Source: Actinoallomurus sp963850195 (lineage in GTDB: Bacteria; Actinomycetota; Actinomycetes; Streptosporangiales; Streptosporangiaceae). From it: 64,000 nt of DNA. The stretch covers positions 682,001 through 746,000 of the forward strand of contig CAWKKD010000009.1 of assembly GCA_963850195.1 (NCBI GenBank), written 5' to 3'. The notes beneath the pieces are model-generated. The model saw nothing but the letters and a program-made list of their open reading frames with translations, was not told the origin of the DNA and searched no databases. Of this stretch, positions 28,114 through 37,784 are shown one piece after another. Within the stretch, counting starts at the first letter, position 1. Every line of letters begins with the position of its first letter. A program made the position numbers and the translations under genes.

Positions 28114-29013
28114 GTGAACGCCACGACCGGCAAGATCACGGGGACCCCGCAGGTCCCCGACATCGTGATCGTCACCGGCATGTCCGGCGCAGGGCGGAGC
28201 ACGGCCGCCAAGTCCCTCGAGGACCTCGACTGGTTCGTCGTCGACAACCTGCCGCCCGGCCTGCTCGCCACCATGGCCGACCTCGCCGAGCGGGGCCACG
28301 GCGCGGTGCCCCGCATCGCGGCCGTCGTCGACGTGCGCAGCCGCGCCTTCACGACCGACCTGCAGTCCGCCTTCGACGAGCTGGAGGCCCGCGGCGCCCA
28401 CCCGCGCGTGCTCTTCCTCGAGGCCTCCGACGACGTGCTGGTCCGGCGGTTCGAGAGCGTACGCCGCCCGCACCCGCTGCAGTCCGACGGCCGGGTCGTC
28501 GACGGCATCGACCGCGAACGTACGCTGCTGCGTGAGGTGCGCGCGGAGGCCGACCTGGTCATCGACACCAGCTCGCTCAACGTGCACGAGCTGCGCGCCA
28601 AGATCGTCGGGTTCTTCGGCGGCGAGGGCGACGAGTCCAGCCTGCGCGCGACCGTGGTCTCCTTCGGCTACAAGTACGGCCTGCCCGTCGACGCCGACCT
28701 CGTCGTCGACTGCCGGTTCCTGCCCAACCCGCACTGGGTGCCGGAGCTGCGACCGCACACGGGGCGCGACGCGCCGGTGCGCGACTACGTCCTGTCGCGT
28801 CCGGGCGCCAAGGAGTTCCTCGACGCGTACACCGAGGTGCTGCGGCTGCTCGTGGAGGGCTACGAGCGCGAGGGCAAGCACTACGTCACGTTCGCGGTCG
28901 GCTGTACGGGCGGCAAGCACCGCAGCGTCGCGATGGCCGAGCAGTTCGGGGGCCGGCTCCGCGACGAGGGACTTGACGTCCAGGTCATCCACCGGGATTT
29001 GGGACGGGAATAA
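28114..29013 (+). CDS. rapZ: RNase adapter / nucleotide-binding protein RapZ (YvcJ)
   Basis: A 299-residue P-loop protein of the RapZ/YvcJ family. Walker A is GMSGAGRS (residues 22-29), followed by DLDWFVVDNLPP; the C-terminal domain contains SFGYKYGLPVDADLVVDCRF and VGCTGGKHRSVAMAEQ, the conserved phosphosugar-binding area of RapZ. In E. coli it controls glmZ/GlmS; in Gram-positives the role is less clear but linked to cell-wall precursor control. GTG 28114 is chosen as the first start close to the family N-terminus; no strong ribosome-binding site is visible. Confidence 0.93.
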   Translation: MNATTGKITGTPQVPDIVIVTGMSGAGRSTAAKSLEDLDWFVVDNLPPGLLATMADLAERGHGAVPRIAAVVDVRSRAFTTDLQSAFDELEARGAHPRVLFLEASDDVLVRRFESVRRPHPLQSDGRVVDGIDRERTLLREVRAEADLVIDTSSLNVHELRAKIVGFFGGEGDESSLRATVVSFGYKYGLPVDADLVVDCRFLPNPHWVPELRPHTGRDAPVRDYVLSRPGAKEFLDAYTEVLRLLVEGYEREGKHYVTFAVGCTGGKHRSVAMAEQFGGRLRDEGLDVQVIHRDLGRE

Positions 29014-29019
29014 CCGAAC

Positions 29020-29997
29020 GTGCCTTCCCCCAAAGTGGTCGCCCTCGGTGGCGGACACGGGCTGTCGGCCTCGCTGTCCGCGCTCCGTCGCGTCACCGAA
29101 AGCCTCACGGCCATCGTCACCGTCGCCGACGACGGCGGGTCGAGCGGACGCCTGCGGCGCGAGCTGTCCGTCCTCCCACCGGGCGATCTGCGAATGGCCC
29201 TGGCCGCGCTCTGCGGTGACGACGAGTGGGGACGCACCTGGAGCCAGGTCGTCCAGCACCGGTTCACCAGCCAGGGCGAGCTGCAGGGCCACGCGGTCGG
29301 CAACCTGCTGATCGTGGCGCTCTGGGAGCTGCTCGACGACCCCGTCGCGGGGCTGGACTGGATGGGCCGGCTGCTGCGCGCCGAGGGCCGGGTGCTGCCG
29401 ATGTCGTCGGTGCCGCTCGACATCGTCGCGGAGGTGAGGGGGGCGGACCCGGACGAGCCACGCGCGATCACCCACGTACGCGGCCAGGTCGCGTGCGCGA
29501 AGACGCCGGGTCAGGTGGTCAGCATCTCGCTGGTCCCGCCGGACCCGCCGGCCAGCCCGGAGGCGCTGCGCGCCATCGAGGAGGCCGACTGGGTCGTGTT
29601 CGGGCCCGGGTCGTGGTTCACGAGCGTGCTGCCGCACCTGAAGGTGCCCGAGCTGGCCCGTGCGCTGGTCACCACGCGCGCCCGGCGCATCGTCGCGCTG
29701 AACCTCGCGCCGCAGCCGGGGGAGACCGACGACTTCTCCCCGCAGGCGCACCTGGAGGTACTGCGCGCCCACGCCCCCGACCTCCGCGTGGATGTGGTGC
29801 TCGCCGACCGTAATCTCGTAGATGAGCCGGATGCACTGGAAAAGGCGGTTCGAGCGCTCGGCGGGACGCTGGTCCTCGCCGATGTCGCGGCCGAAGATGG
29901 ATCTCCACGACATGATCCGGCACGGTTGGCCCAAGCGTTCGCACAGATATTCGTCAGCGCCCACGTGACGCGGCAGGATTCGGCGAGACTGCCCTGA
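29020..29997 (+). CDS. yvcK: Gluconeogenesis factor YvcK / CuvA family
   Basis: A 325-residue protein with the N-terminal ALGGGHGLSASLSALRRV loop and the IVTVADDGGSSGRLRRELS segment typical of YvcK, which binds UDP-sugars and is needed for cell shape and growth on gluconeogenic carbon in Bacillus and mycobacteria. GPGSWFTSVLPHLKVPELAR is another family signature. GTG 29020 lies 6 bp after the rapZ stop. The rapZ-yvcK-whiA order is conserved in Firmicutes and actinobacteria. Confidence 0.95.
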   Translation: MPSPKVVALGGGHGLSASLSALRRVTESLTAIVTVADDGGSSGRLRRELSVLPPGDLRMALAALCGDDEWGRTWSQVVQHRFTSQGELQGHAVGNLLIVALWELLDDPVAGLDWMGRLLRAEGRVLPMSSVPLDIVAEVRGADPDEPRAITHVRGQVACAKTPGQVVSISLVPPDPPASPEALRAIEEADWVVFGPGSWFTSVLPHLKVPELARALVTTRARRIVALNLAPQPGETDDFSPQAHLEVLRAHAPDLRVDVVLADRNLVDEPDALEKAVRALGGTLVLADVAAEDGSPRHDPARLAQAFAQIFVSAHVTRQDSARLP

Positions 29998-30029
29998 CGG
30001 GTGATGACAACAGGGGGAGGATCACATCC

Positions 30030-31010
30030 ATGGCGATGACCGGCGTGGTGAAGGACGAGCTGAGCAGGCTGTCCATCATGAAGCCGTGCTGCCGCAAGGC
30101 CGAGGTGTCGACGCTTTTGCGTTTCGCCGGAGGCCTGCACATTGTGAGCGGACGGATCGTGATAGAGGCGGAGCTCGACACCGGAGCCGCGGCCCGACGC
30201 CTGCGCCGTGACCTCTCGGAGGTCTTCGGCCACACCTCCGACGTGGTGGTGCTCGCGCCGAGCGGCCTGCGCAAGGGCAATCGCTACGTGGTCCGGGTGT
30301 TCCGCGAAGGCGAGTCGTTGGCACGCCAGACCGGTCTGATCGACAACAACGGCCGGCCCGTACGCGGGCTGCCACGGCACGTCGTCGCGGGTGCCTCCTG
30401 CGACGCGGAGTCCGCCTGGCGTGGTGCGTTTCTGGCCCACGGGTCGCTGACCGAGCCGGGGCGCTCGATGTCGATGGAGGTGACCTGCCCGGGGCCCGAG
30501 GCGGCCCTCGCGCTCGTGGGGGCGGCGCGGCGGCTGCGGATCCACGCCAAGGCCCGTGAGGTACGCGGCTTCGACCGGGTCGTGGTCCGCGACGGCGACG
30601 CGATCTCCGCGCTGCTCACCCGCCTCGGTGCGCACGACTCGGTGCTGGCCTGGGAAGAACGCCGCATGCGCCGCGAGGTACGCGCGACCGCCAACCGGCT
30701 GGCCAACTTCGACGACGCCAACCTCCGCCGCTCGGCCAGGGCCGCGGTCGCGGCCGGCGCCCGCGTGGCGCGCGCCTTGGAGATCCTCGCCGACGACGCG
30801 CCCGAACACCTCGTCGCCGCAGGCCGCCTGCGCCTCGAGCACAAGCAGGCCTCACTCGAGGAGCTCGGCCAGCTCGCCGACCCGCCATTGACCAAGGACG
30901 CCATAGCGGGCCGTATAAGGCGTCTGCTCGCCATGGCCGACAAGCGCGCGAACGACCAGGGCATCGCCGGCACCGAGGCGAACGTCACCGCAGACATGCT
31001 CGCCCCCTGA
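30030..31010 (+). CDS. whiA: Sporulation/division regulator WhiA
   Basis: A 326-residue DNA-binding protein. The N-terminal part is the LAGLIDADG-like domain (VKDELSRLSIMKPCCRKAEV at the start; LRFAGGLHIVSG), lacking nuclease activity; the C-terminal part is a helix-turn-helix (SLEELGQLADPPLTKDAIAG and RIRRLLAMAD). In Streptomyces, WhiA with WhiB controls sporulation septation; in non-sporulating bacteria it affects division. AGGGGGA precedes the ATG. Last gene of the cluster, followed by a long gene-free region. Confidence 0.95.
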   Translation: MAMTGVVKDELSRLSIMKPCCRKAEVSTLLRFAGGLHIVSGRIVIEAELDTGAAARRLRRDLSEVFGHTSDVVVLAPSGLRKGNRYVVRVFREGESLARQTGLIDNNGRPVRGLPRHVVAGASCDAESAWRGAFLAHGSLTEPGRSMSMEVTCPGPEAALALVGAARRLRIHAKAREVRGFDRVVVRDGDAISALLTRLGAHDSVLAWEERRMRREVRATANRLANFDDANLRRSARAAVAAGARVARALEILADDAPEHLVAAGRLRLEHKQASLEELGQLADPPLTKDAIAGRIRRLLAMADKRANDQGIAGTEANVTADMLAP

Positions 31011-31741
31011 TGGCCGCAGCGTCGCGCCGCCGCCGGTTAGGGGCCGTGACCTGCGAGACGGACACGGCGCGGGCGTTGCGCGGACAACGGAGGAGCGCGC
31101 GGACGGGCGGGACGTGCTGATCGCGCTGGGCCCCAGGGGAATCATGGGGATCCGCGAGTCGGCGGTGGGGCGGAAGAGCCGGGCTCGGCCAGGGGCGGGA
31201 CTCCCGATGCCCCGATGGGGCTGCGGCGACGGCAGGGGCTTCCGTCGGCGTCCGTTCCCGTACCCGGTCCCGTCCCGCTCCCGTGCCTGGTCCCTCCCGT
31301 TTCCCTTTCCTCGCCGCTACCGGACTGTGCGGCGCGTGGTGGCGGGGTTCGTTCGGCGCATCGCCGATTCGGTCGTTTACTGGGGACAGGGCGGACTACA
31401 GTCGCCAGAACCGGGGCCGGATCACCCTCCAGGCACCGGGAACCTCGCGGAACAGGGGCCGGGACCTACGGCCTGTGCCTGCGACGACACCCTGAACGTT
31501 CCGTGAAGCGTCCGTGCTTTCCGGCGATTTGGTCTAGACCAACTTGGTCTAGACCAATTAGGCTGCCCGTGGTTCGCCGCCCGCCATGGATGTTGGCTCC
31601 CGGCCGGGCGGCGGACCGGTTCTGCTCCGGCGCTGCGGTGACGGGCTCCCCAGGCCGGTTCGGTAGGGTCGGCTGTGAAAAGAACAACGATTCATAGACC
31701 CCGGCAGACGGCCGGGTACGACGCATGAGGAGATTGGTGCC
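31011..31741. other. Gene-free 731-bp interval upstream of gap
   Basis: No frame in this stretch looks like a gene: the open frames are low-complexity, Arg/Pro-rich and have no recognisable domain. Composition drops in GC towards 31320-31400 and 31520-31565. The only clear structure is the pair of dre-type palindromes at 31529-31557. The last ~180 bp are the presumed gap leader, with GAGGAGA just before the start. Confidence 0.6.
31529..31557. promoter_or_regulatory. Two tandem DasR-type (dre) operators
   Basis: The perfect palindrome TTGGTCTAGACCAA occurs twice (31529-31542 and 31544-31557), separated by one base. The 12-bp core TGGTCTAGACCA is the core of the dre site bound by the GntR-family regulator DasR/NagR, which responds to amino-sugar phosphates in Streptomyces. 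The pair lies about 185 bp upstream of gap. Spacing is 15 bp centre to centre. Confidence 0.75.
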
Positions 31742-32746
<1,005 letters not shown>

Positions 32747-32760
32747 GCGACACCACGAGC

Positions 32761-33951
32761 ATGCGCACGATCGATGATCTGGGAGACGTACGCGGCAAGC
32801 GGGTGCTGGTCCGTTCGGACCTGAACGTCCCGATCGAGGACGGCGTCATCGGTGATGACGGCCGTATCCGCGCCAGCGTGCCCACGATCGCCGAGCTCGC
32901 CGGGAAGGGCGCACGCGTCATCGTGTGCGCCCATCTCGGGCGTCCTAAGGGCAAGCCGGACCCCGCCTACTCCCTGAAGCCGGTGGCGGCGCGCCTGGGC
33001 GAGCTGCTCGGCGCCGAGGTCCGCTTCGCCACCGACACCGTGGGCGACGCGGCGAAGGCGACCGTCGGCGAGCTGGCCGACGGCGAGGTCGCCCTGCTGG
33101 AGAACCTCCGGTTCAACGCGGGGGAGACCAGCAAGGACGACGCGGAGCGCGGCACGTTCGCCGACGCGCTGGCCGCCCTCGCCGAGCTGTACGTCTGCGA
33201 CGGCTTCGGCGCGGTGCACCGCAAGCACGCCAGCGTGTACGACGTGCCGAGCCGGCTGCCGCACGCGGCAGGCGGGCTGGTCGCGGCCGAGGTCGGCGTG
33301 CTCAAGCGCCTGACCGAGGAGACCCGGCGCCCGTACGTCGTCGTGCTCGGTGGCGCGAAGGTCTCCGACAAGCTCGGCGTCATCGCCAACCTCCTCGGCA
33401 AGGTCGACCGCCTGATCGTCGGCGGCGGCATGGCGTACACCTTCCTCAAGGCCCAGGGCCACGAGGTCGGCCGGTCCCTCCTGCAGGAGGACCAGCTCGA
33501 CCAGGTGCGCGGGTTCATCGAGGAGGCGGCCAAGCGCGACGTCGAGCTGGTGCTGCCGGTCGACGTCCTGGCCGCCACGGAGTTCGCGCCCGACGCGCCG
33601 CACGAGGCCGTCGACGCGACCGCCATCCCGGCCGACCGTGAGGGCCTCGACATCGGCCCGCGCAGCCGTGAGCTGTTCGCGAGCCGTCTCGCCGACGCCG
33701 CGACCGTCTTCTGGAACGGCCCGATGGGCGTGTTCGAGTTCGACGCGTTCGCCGGCGGTACACGCGCGGTCGCCGAGGCGCTCGTGGCCTCGGAGGCGTT
33801 CACGGTGGTGGGTGGCGGCGACTCGGCCGCGGCCGTACGCAAGCTCGGCCTGCCCGAGGACGGGTTCTCTCACATCTCGACCGGTGGCGGCGCGAGCCTC
33901 GAGTACCTCGAAGGCAAGACCCTGCCCGGCCTCGCCGTACTGGAGGACTGA
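32761..33951 (+). CDS. pgk: Phosphoglycerate kinase
   Basis: A 396-residue glycolytic kinase. VRSDLNVPIEDGVIGDDGRI near the start binds 3-phosphoglycerate; CAHLGRPKGKPDP, FGAVHRKHASVYD and the C-terminal nucleotide segment VVGGGDSAAAVRKLG are present. ATG 32761 gives the family's usual start (MRTIDDLG); a TTG at 32743 overlapping the gap stop (TTGA) is an alternative that would add six residues and couple translation. Immediately followed by tpiA. Confidence 0.96.
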   Translation: MRTIDDLGDVRGKRVLVRSDLNVPIEDGVIGDDGRIRASVPTIAELAGKGARVIVCAHLGRPKGKPDPAYSLKPVAARLGELLGAEVRFATDTVGDAAKATVGELADGEVALLENLRFNAGETSKDDAERGTFADALAALAELYVCDGFGAVHRKHASVYDVPSRLPHAAGGLVAAEVGVLKRLTEETRRPYVVVLGGAKVSDKLGVIANLLGKVDRLIVGGGMAYTFLKAQGHEVGRSLLQEDQLDQVRGFIEEAAKRDVELVLPVDVLAATEFAPDAPHEAVDATAIPADREGLDIGPRSRELFASRLADAATVFWNGPMGVFEFDAFAGGTRAVAEALVASEAFTVVGGGDSAAAVRKLGLPEDGFSHISTGGGASLEYLEGKTLPGLAVLED

Positions 33952-33953
33952 TC

Positions 33954-34748
33954 GTGGCGTCGAAGCAGAGCGGCCGCAAGCCGCTCATCGCCGGCAACTG
34001 GAAGATGAACCTCATGCACCTTGAGGCGATCGCGCACGTCCAGAAGATGGCGTTCGCACTCAAGGACGCGGACTACGCTTCCGCCGACATCACGGTCCTG
34101 CCGCCGTACACCGACATTCGCAGCGTGCAGACGCTCGTGGACGCCGACCGGCTCGACCTGACGTACGGCGCGCAGGACGTCTCCGCGCACGAGAAGGGCG
34201 CCTACACCGGTGAGGTGTCGGCGCTGATGCTCGGCAAGCTCGGCTGCACCTATGTCCTGGCCGGGCATTCCGAGCGGCGCGCCTACCACCACGAGGACGA
34301 CGCGCTGGTGAATGCCAAGGTCAAGGCGGCCTTCAAGGGCGACCTGACGCCGATCCTGTGCGTCGGCGAGGGCCTGGAGGTCCGGCAGGCCGGCGAGCAC
34401 CTCTCGCACACGCTCGCGCAGGTGGACGGCGCTCTGGAGAAGGTCCCCGCCGAGCAGGCGCGCCGGATCGTCATCGCGTACGAGCCGGTGTGGGCGATCG
34501 GTACGGGAGAGGTCGCCACGCCGGACGACGCGCAGGAGGTGTGTGGTGCCATCCGCACCCGCCTCGCCGAGCTGTACAGTGGAGACCTTGCCGACCAGGT
34601 TCGCGTTCTCTACGGGGGCTCCGTCAAGGGCGACAACATCGCCGGAATCATGGCGAAGTCCGACATTGACGGTGCACTTGTAGGTGGTGCGAGTCTCGAC
34701 GCCGGTGAGTTTGTCAAGATCTGCCGGTTCCGCGAGCGGCTCGCCTGA
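33954..34748 (+). CDS. tpiA: Triose-phosphate isomerase
   Basis: A 264-residue TIM-barrel enzyme. AGNWKMN carries the catalytic Lys, AGHSERR the catalytic His, AYEPVWAIGTG the catalytic Glu, and VLYGGSVKGDN binds phosphate. GTG 33954 lies 2 bp after the pgk stop, so the two are coupled. The protein is complete and of normal length. Confidence 0.97.
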   Translation: MASKQSGRKPLIAGNWKMNLMHLEAIAHVQKMAFALKDADYASADITVLPPYTDIRSVQTLVDADRLDLTYGAQDVSAHEKGAYTGEVSALMLGKLGCTYVLAGHSERRAYHHEDDALVNAKVKAAFKGDLTPILCVGEGLEVRQAGEHLSHTLAQVDGALEKVPAEQARRIVIAYEPVWAIGTGEVATPDDAQEVCGAIRTRLAELYSGDLADQVRVLYGGSVKGDNIAGIMAKSDIDGALVGGASLDAGEFVKICRFRERLA

Positions 34749-34883
34749 TCTTGGCTATGAGACTGAGCGTTTCTGCTGAACCACGCCGGGGAACGACGTA
34801 CCCTCGGTACGGATGACCTGAATTAGCGATTATTCCCCGCACTCGCGGGGGTGCCCACCACCACACGAAAGCGCTGGACTGCT

Positions 34884-35126
34884 GTGATCATCGGTACCTC
34901 CATCGTGCTCATCATCACGAGCTCGCTCATGGTCTTGCTCGTCCTCCTCCACAAGGGCAAGGGCGGTGGCCTGTCGGATCTGTTCGGCGGTGGTATCAGC
35001 TCGTCGCTGGGCGGGTCGTCCGTGGTCGAGCGCAACCTCGACCGCCTCACGATTGGCACGGGCGTGATCTGGTTCGCGTCGATCATCGTGCTTGGTCTTC
35101 TGTTCAAGCACGGCCACCACGGCTGA
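34884..35126 (+). CDS. secG: Preprotein translocase subunit SecG
   Basis: An 80-residue membrane protein with two helices (about residues 3-22 and 57-76) flanking a cytoplasmic loop containing LLHKGKGGGLSDLFGGG and SSSLGGSSVVERNLDR, the SecG signature. SecG assists SecYEG. GTG 34884 fits the family start (IIGTSIVLII); a GTG at 34851 would add 11 residues but lacks proper ribosome-binding spacing. It often follows tpiA in actinobacteria, as here. Confidence 0.92.
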   Translation: MIIGTSIVLIITSSLMVLLVLLHKGKGGGLSDLFGGGISSSLGGSSVVERNLDRLTIGTGVIWFASIIVLGLLFKHGHHG

Positions 35127-35200
35127 CGAACAGACGCAGCCCGGCAGTGTTTACGGCCGTCGCGCCCTCGCCGCGACGGCAGAAAAGCGAGGAGTAGTCC

Positions 35201-35572
35201 GTGGGTAGTGGCAACGCTATTCGGGGTAGCCGTGTCGGCGCCGGCCCCATGGGAGAGGCTGAGCGGGGTGAGGCGGCACCGCGTGTCTGGGTGACGTTCT
35301 ACTGCGCGAACCGTCACGAGTCGCGGCCGAGCTTCGCGACCGATGTCGCGGTTCCGGACCAGTGGGACTGCCCGAGATGTGGCTTCCCCGCCGGCAAGGA
35401 CCCCCAGAACCCGCCGGCACCGCCGCGCAACGAGCCGTACAAGACGCACCTGGCCTACGTGAAGGAGCGTCGTAGCGACGCCGACGGCGAGGCCATCCTG
35501 GAAGAGGCGCTCGCCAAGCTTCGGGCCGAGCGTGCCGCCATCCAGGCGGCAATGGAACGGGCGCGCAACTAG
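35201..35572 (+). CDS. rbpA: RNA polymerase-binding protein RbpA
   Basis: A 123-residue actinobacteria-specific transcription factor that binds RNA polymerase and principal sigma factors and stabilises the open complex. The core has FYCANRHESRPSFA and WDCPRCGFPAGKDP, followed by the basic linker and the sigma-interacting helix (DGEAILEEALAKLRAERAA). GTG 35201 is preceded by GAGGAG. Its presence is good evidence that this is an actinobacterial genome. Confidence 0.95.
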   Translation: MGSGNAIRGSRVGAGPMGEAERGEAAPRVWVTFYCANRHESRPSFATDVAVPDQWDCPRCGFPAGKDPQNPPAPPRNEPYKTHLAYVKERRSDADGEAILEEALAKLRAERAAIQAAMERARN

Positions 35573-35594
35573 CTCGTTCACGGGTCTTGACGAC

Positions 35595-35628
35595 GGCCCG
35601 GCATCCGCATTGACGCGGGCGCCGGGCC
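35595..35628 (+). terminator. Possible hairpin after rbpA
   Basis: An 8-bp perfect stem GGCCCGGC / GCCGGGCC with an 18-nt loop lies about 20 bp after the rbpA stop and before the glyA leader. A reasonable intrinsic terminator, though the loop is long. Confidence 0.45.
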
Positions 35629-35682
35629 ATCGCCGTACCCAGACCCGAACTCAGGCCGCGCTCGAGCCGCGCGCGATACGAT

Positions 35683-35770
35683 GACGGCCTCGCGACTGGC
35701 GCATCGAAGGTGGAGTTCACCACCGGGGAGCGAACGCAGACTGGCACCGCGCGCCTGGGTGCCGGGAGCC
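35683..35770 (+). ncRNA. ZTP/ZMP riboswitch (pfl motif) upstream of glyA
   Basis: The glyA leader contains CGCGACTGGCG (about 35690-35702), GGTGGA paired with CCACCGGGGAGCGA (about 35709-35733) and CGCGCCTGGGTGCCGGGAG (about 35748-35768), the conserved blocks of the pfl motif in order. This class senses ZTP/ZMP, purine intermediates that accumulate when one-carbon folate is short, and is known upstream of glyA, folD and purH. The Shine-Dalgarno TTGGAGG follows directly. Confidence 0.85.
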
Positions 35771-35787
35771 GCCTTGGAGGCAGCCCC

Positions 35788-37053
35788 ATGCACCAGCCGC
35801 ACCTGCGCCATCTCACCGCCGGCGACCCCGATGTGGCCGCGCTCATCGAGACGGAGGCGACCCGCCAGCACGACAAGGTCCGCCTCATCGCGTCGGAGAA
35901 CTACGTGTCGCCGGCCGTGCTGGAGGCCACCGGCTCGGTCCTGACCAACAAGTACTCCGAGGGCTACCCGAGCCGTCGCTACTACGAGGGCCAGCAGGTC
36001 GTCGACCCGATCGAGGAGCTGGCGCAGGAGCGCGCCCGCAGGCTGTTCGGCGCGGACCACGCCAACGTGCAGCCCTACTCGGGCTCGCCCGCCAACCTCG
36101 CGGTGCATCTGGCGTTCCTGAACCCCGGCGACACGTTCCTGTCCCTGGAGCTCGCCCACGGCGGCCACCTCACGCACGGGTCGCCCGTCTCGATCACCGG
36201 TAAATGGCTGCGGCCGGTCCACTACGGGGTCGGCCGCGAGACCGGCCGCGTCGACATGGACCAGGTGCGCGACATCGCACGCCGCGAGCGCCCCAAGGTG
36301 ATCTTCTGCGGGGGCACGGCGATCCCTCGGACCATCGACTTCCCGGCGTTCGGTGAGATCGCCCGCGAGGTCGGGGCCGTACTGGTCGCCGACATCGCGC
36401 ACATCGCCGGGCTCGTCGCGGGCGGCGCGCACCCCACTCCGGTCGGGCACGCCGACGTCATCACCACGACGACGCACAAGACCCTGCGGGGCCCGCGCGG
36501 CGCCATGATCTTGACGACGGAGGAGCACGCGACCGCGATCGACAAGGCGATCTTCCCGGGGCTGCAGGGCGGCCCGCACAACCACACGACCGCCGCGATC
36601 GCCGTCGCACTCAAGGAGGCCGCGACCGAGGAGTTCGGCGCGTACGCCCACCAGGTCGTCGCGAACGCGAAGGCGCTGGCCACCGCGCTGACCGGACGCG
36701 GCTTCGACCTCGTCTCCGGCGGCACCGACAACCACCTGATCCTCATCGACCTGACCGGGAACGGCATCCCCGGCAAGCCGGCCGCCAAGGCGCTGGACCG
36801 GGCCGGCATCGAGCTCAACTTCAACACCGTGCCGTTCGACCCGCGCAAGCCGTGGAGTCCGTCCGGGATCCGGCTGGGCACCGCCGCGATCACGACCCGC
36901 GGCCTCGCCGAGCCGCACATGGCGATGATCGCCGAGTGGATCGAGCGTGCCGTCGCGGGCGCCGAGGACGACGCCGCGCTCGAGAAGATCGCCGGAGAGA
37001 TCCGGGAGCTGCTGAACGGGTTCGCGATGCCCGGCTGGGCCCCGGCCTCCTGA
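35788..37053 (+). CDS. glyA: Serine hydroxymethyltransferase
   Basis: A 421-residue PLP enzyme interconverting serine and glycine with tetrahydrofolate. RLIASENYVSPAVLEATGSV and the YPSRRYYEGQQVVD segment are family hallmarks; the PLP Lys is in TTTTHKTLRGPRG, with the Asp-x-His of VADIAHIAGLV before it. ATG 35788 follows TTGGAGG; longer frames would run into the riboswitch. Regulation by the ZTP riboswitch fits its one-carbon role. It ends at a strong hairpin shared with the convergent gene. Confidence 0.96.
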   Translation: MHQPHLRHLTAGDPDVAALIETEATRQHDKVRLIASENYVSPAVLEATGSVLTNKYSEGYPSRRYYEGQQVVDPIEELAQERARRLFGADHANVQPYSGSPANLAVHLAFLNPGDTFLSLELAHGGHLTHGSPVSITGKWLRPVHYGVGRETGRVDMDQVRDIARRERPKVIFCGGTAIPRTIDFPAFGEIAREVGAVLVADIAHIAGLVAGGAHPTPVGHADVITTTTHKTLRGPRGAMILTTEEHATAIDKAIFPGLQGGPHNHTTAAIAVALKEAATEEFGAYAHQVVANAKALATALTGRGFDLVSGGTDNHLILIDLTGNGIPGKPAAKALDRAGIELNFNTVPFDPRKPWSPSGIRLGTAAITTRGLAEPHMAMIAEWIERAVAGAEDDAALEKIAGEIRELLNGFAMPGWAPAS

Positions 37054-37061
37054 CCCGCCGT

Positions 37062-37093
37062 ACGCGCGCGGACGGCCCGGCGTCCGCGCGCGT
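37062..37093. terminator. Hairpin between glyA and the convergent gene
   Basis: Perfect 13-bp arms ACGCGCGCGGACG and CGTCCGCGCGCGT around a GCCCGG loop fill the gap between the two convergent stop codons. Probably bidirectional. Confidence 0.75.
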
Positions 37094-37704
37094 CAGGTGC
37101 CCGGCTCCCAGGACGGCGGGTCCTCACCATCCGGGACGCCCACGCGGAACACCCGCATCTGCACGGCCAGCGCGGTGTAGTAGCCCGCGAGCGTGACGAG
37201 CTCCACCAGCGCGGTACGCCCGAGCGTCGCGGTCGCCTCGGCGAACAGCGGGTCGGAGAGGTCGCCGTCCTCGGCGAGGGCACGGGTGGCCTCGAAGACG
37301 ATGCGCTCGCGCGCGTCGGCCAGCAGGGGCTCGGCGCCGGTGCGCAGGGCCGTCAGCTCGCCGTCGGTGAGGCCGGCGCGCCGGCCGGTCCGCTCGTGGG
37401 CGTACCACTCGTAGTCCGAGCGCGCGTGGGCCGCGAGCACCAGCGTGGCGATCTCGCGTTCGCGCTTCGTGAAGCTCGTACGGAACCGCAGGGCCGCGCC
37501 GAGCTCCTGCAGCGGACCGCCGACGGCCGGGCTGTAGAGCATCGCGTTGAACGGCCCCAGGAGGCGTCCCTCGGCGTCGGCGAAGGAGAAGACGTTAGCG
37601 GGTCGCGGTCCGCCGACGATGGCGTCGTAGACGTCGTGTTGCTCCTCCGTGAGTTCGCCGGGTTTCAGGGTGGGCAGGCGTGGTTCGTCGGTCACGTACG
37701 GCAC
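37093..37704 (-). CDS. Carboxymuconolactone decarboxylase-family protein
   Basis: A 203-residue helical protein of the carboxymuconolactone decarboxylase/AhpD-like family. LQELGAALRFRTSFTKREREI and TLVLAAHARSDYEWYAHERT match the family core, but the Cys-x-x-Cys redox pair of AhpD is absent, so a peroxidase role is unlikely. Function unknown. GTG 37704 (MPYVTDEP) and GTG 37695 are both possible starts. Divergent from the ClpP-like gene by about 80 bp. Confidence 0.8.
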   Translation of the reverse strand: MPYVTDEPRLPTLKPGELTEEQHDVYDAIVGGPRPANVFSFADAEGRLLGPFNAMLYSPAVGGPLQELGAALRFRTSFTKREREIATLVLAAHARSDYEWYAHERTGRRAGLTDGELTALRTGAEPLLADARERIVFEATRALAEDGDLSDPLFAEATATLGRTALVELVTLAGYYTALAVQMRVFRVGVPDGEDPPSWEPGT

Positions 37705-37784
37705 GCTACCGACCCGGCGCCGTTCGCGGCCGGGATGCGGACGGGACTATCGTCGAAGGCGGAGTCGTACGGAAGGACAGCACC

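Noticed and set aside
25461..28601. Very long open frame antisense to the Rieske gene, uvrC and rapZ
   Set aside because: Low-complexity composition rich in Arg, Ala and Leu with no domain; a known side effect of high GC opposite real genes.
31114..31697. Overlapping plus-strand frames in the region upstream of gap
   Set aside because: Pro/Arg/Ser-rich, no Shine-Dalgarno of note, no domain, and they run through the dre operators; treated as non-coding.
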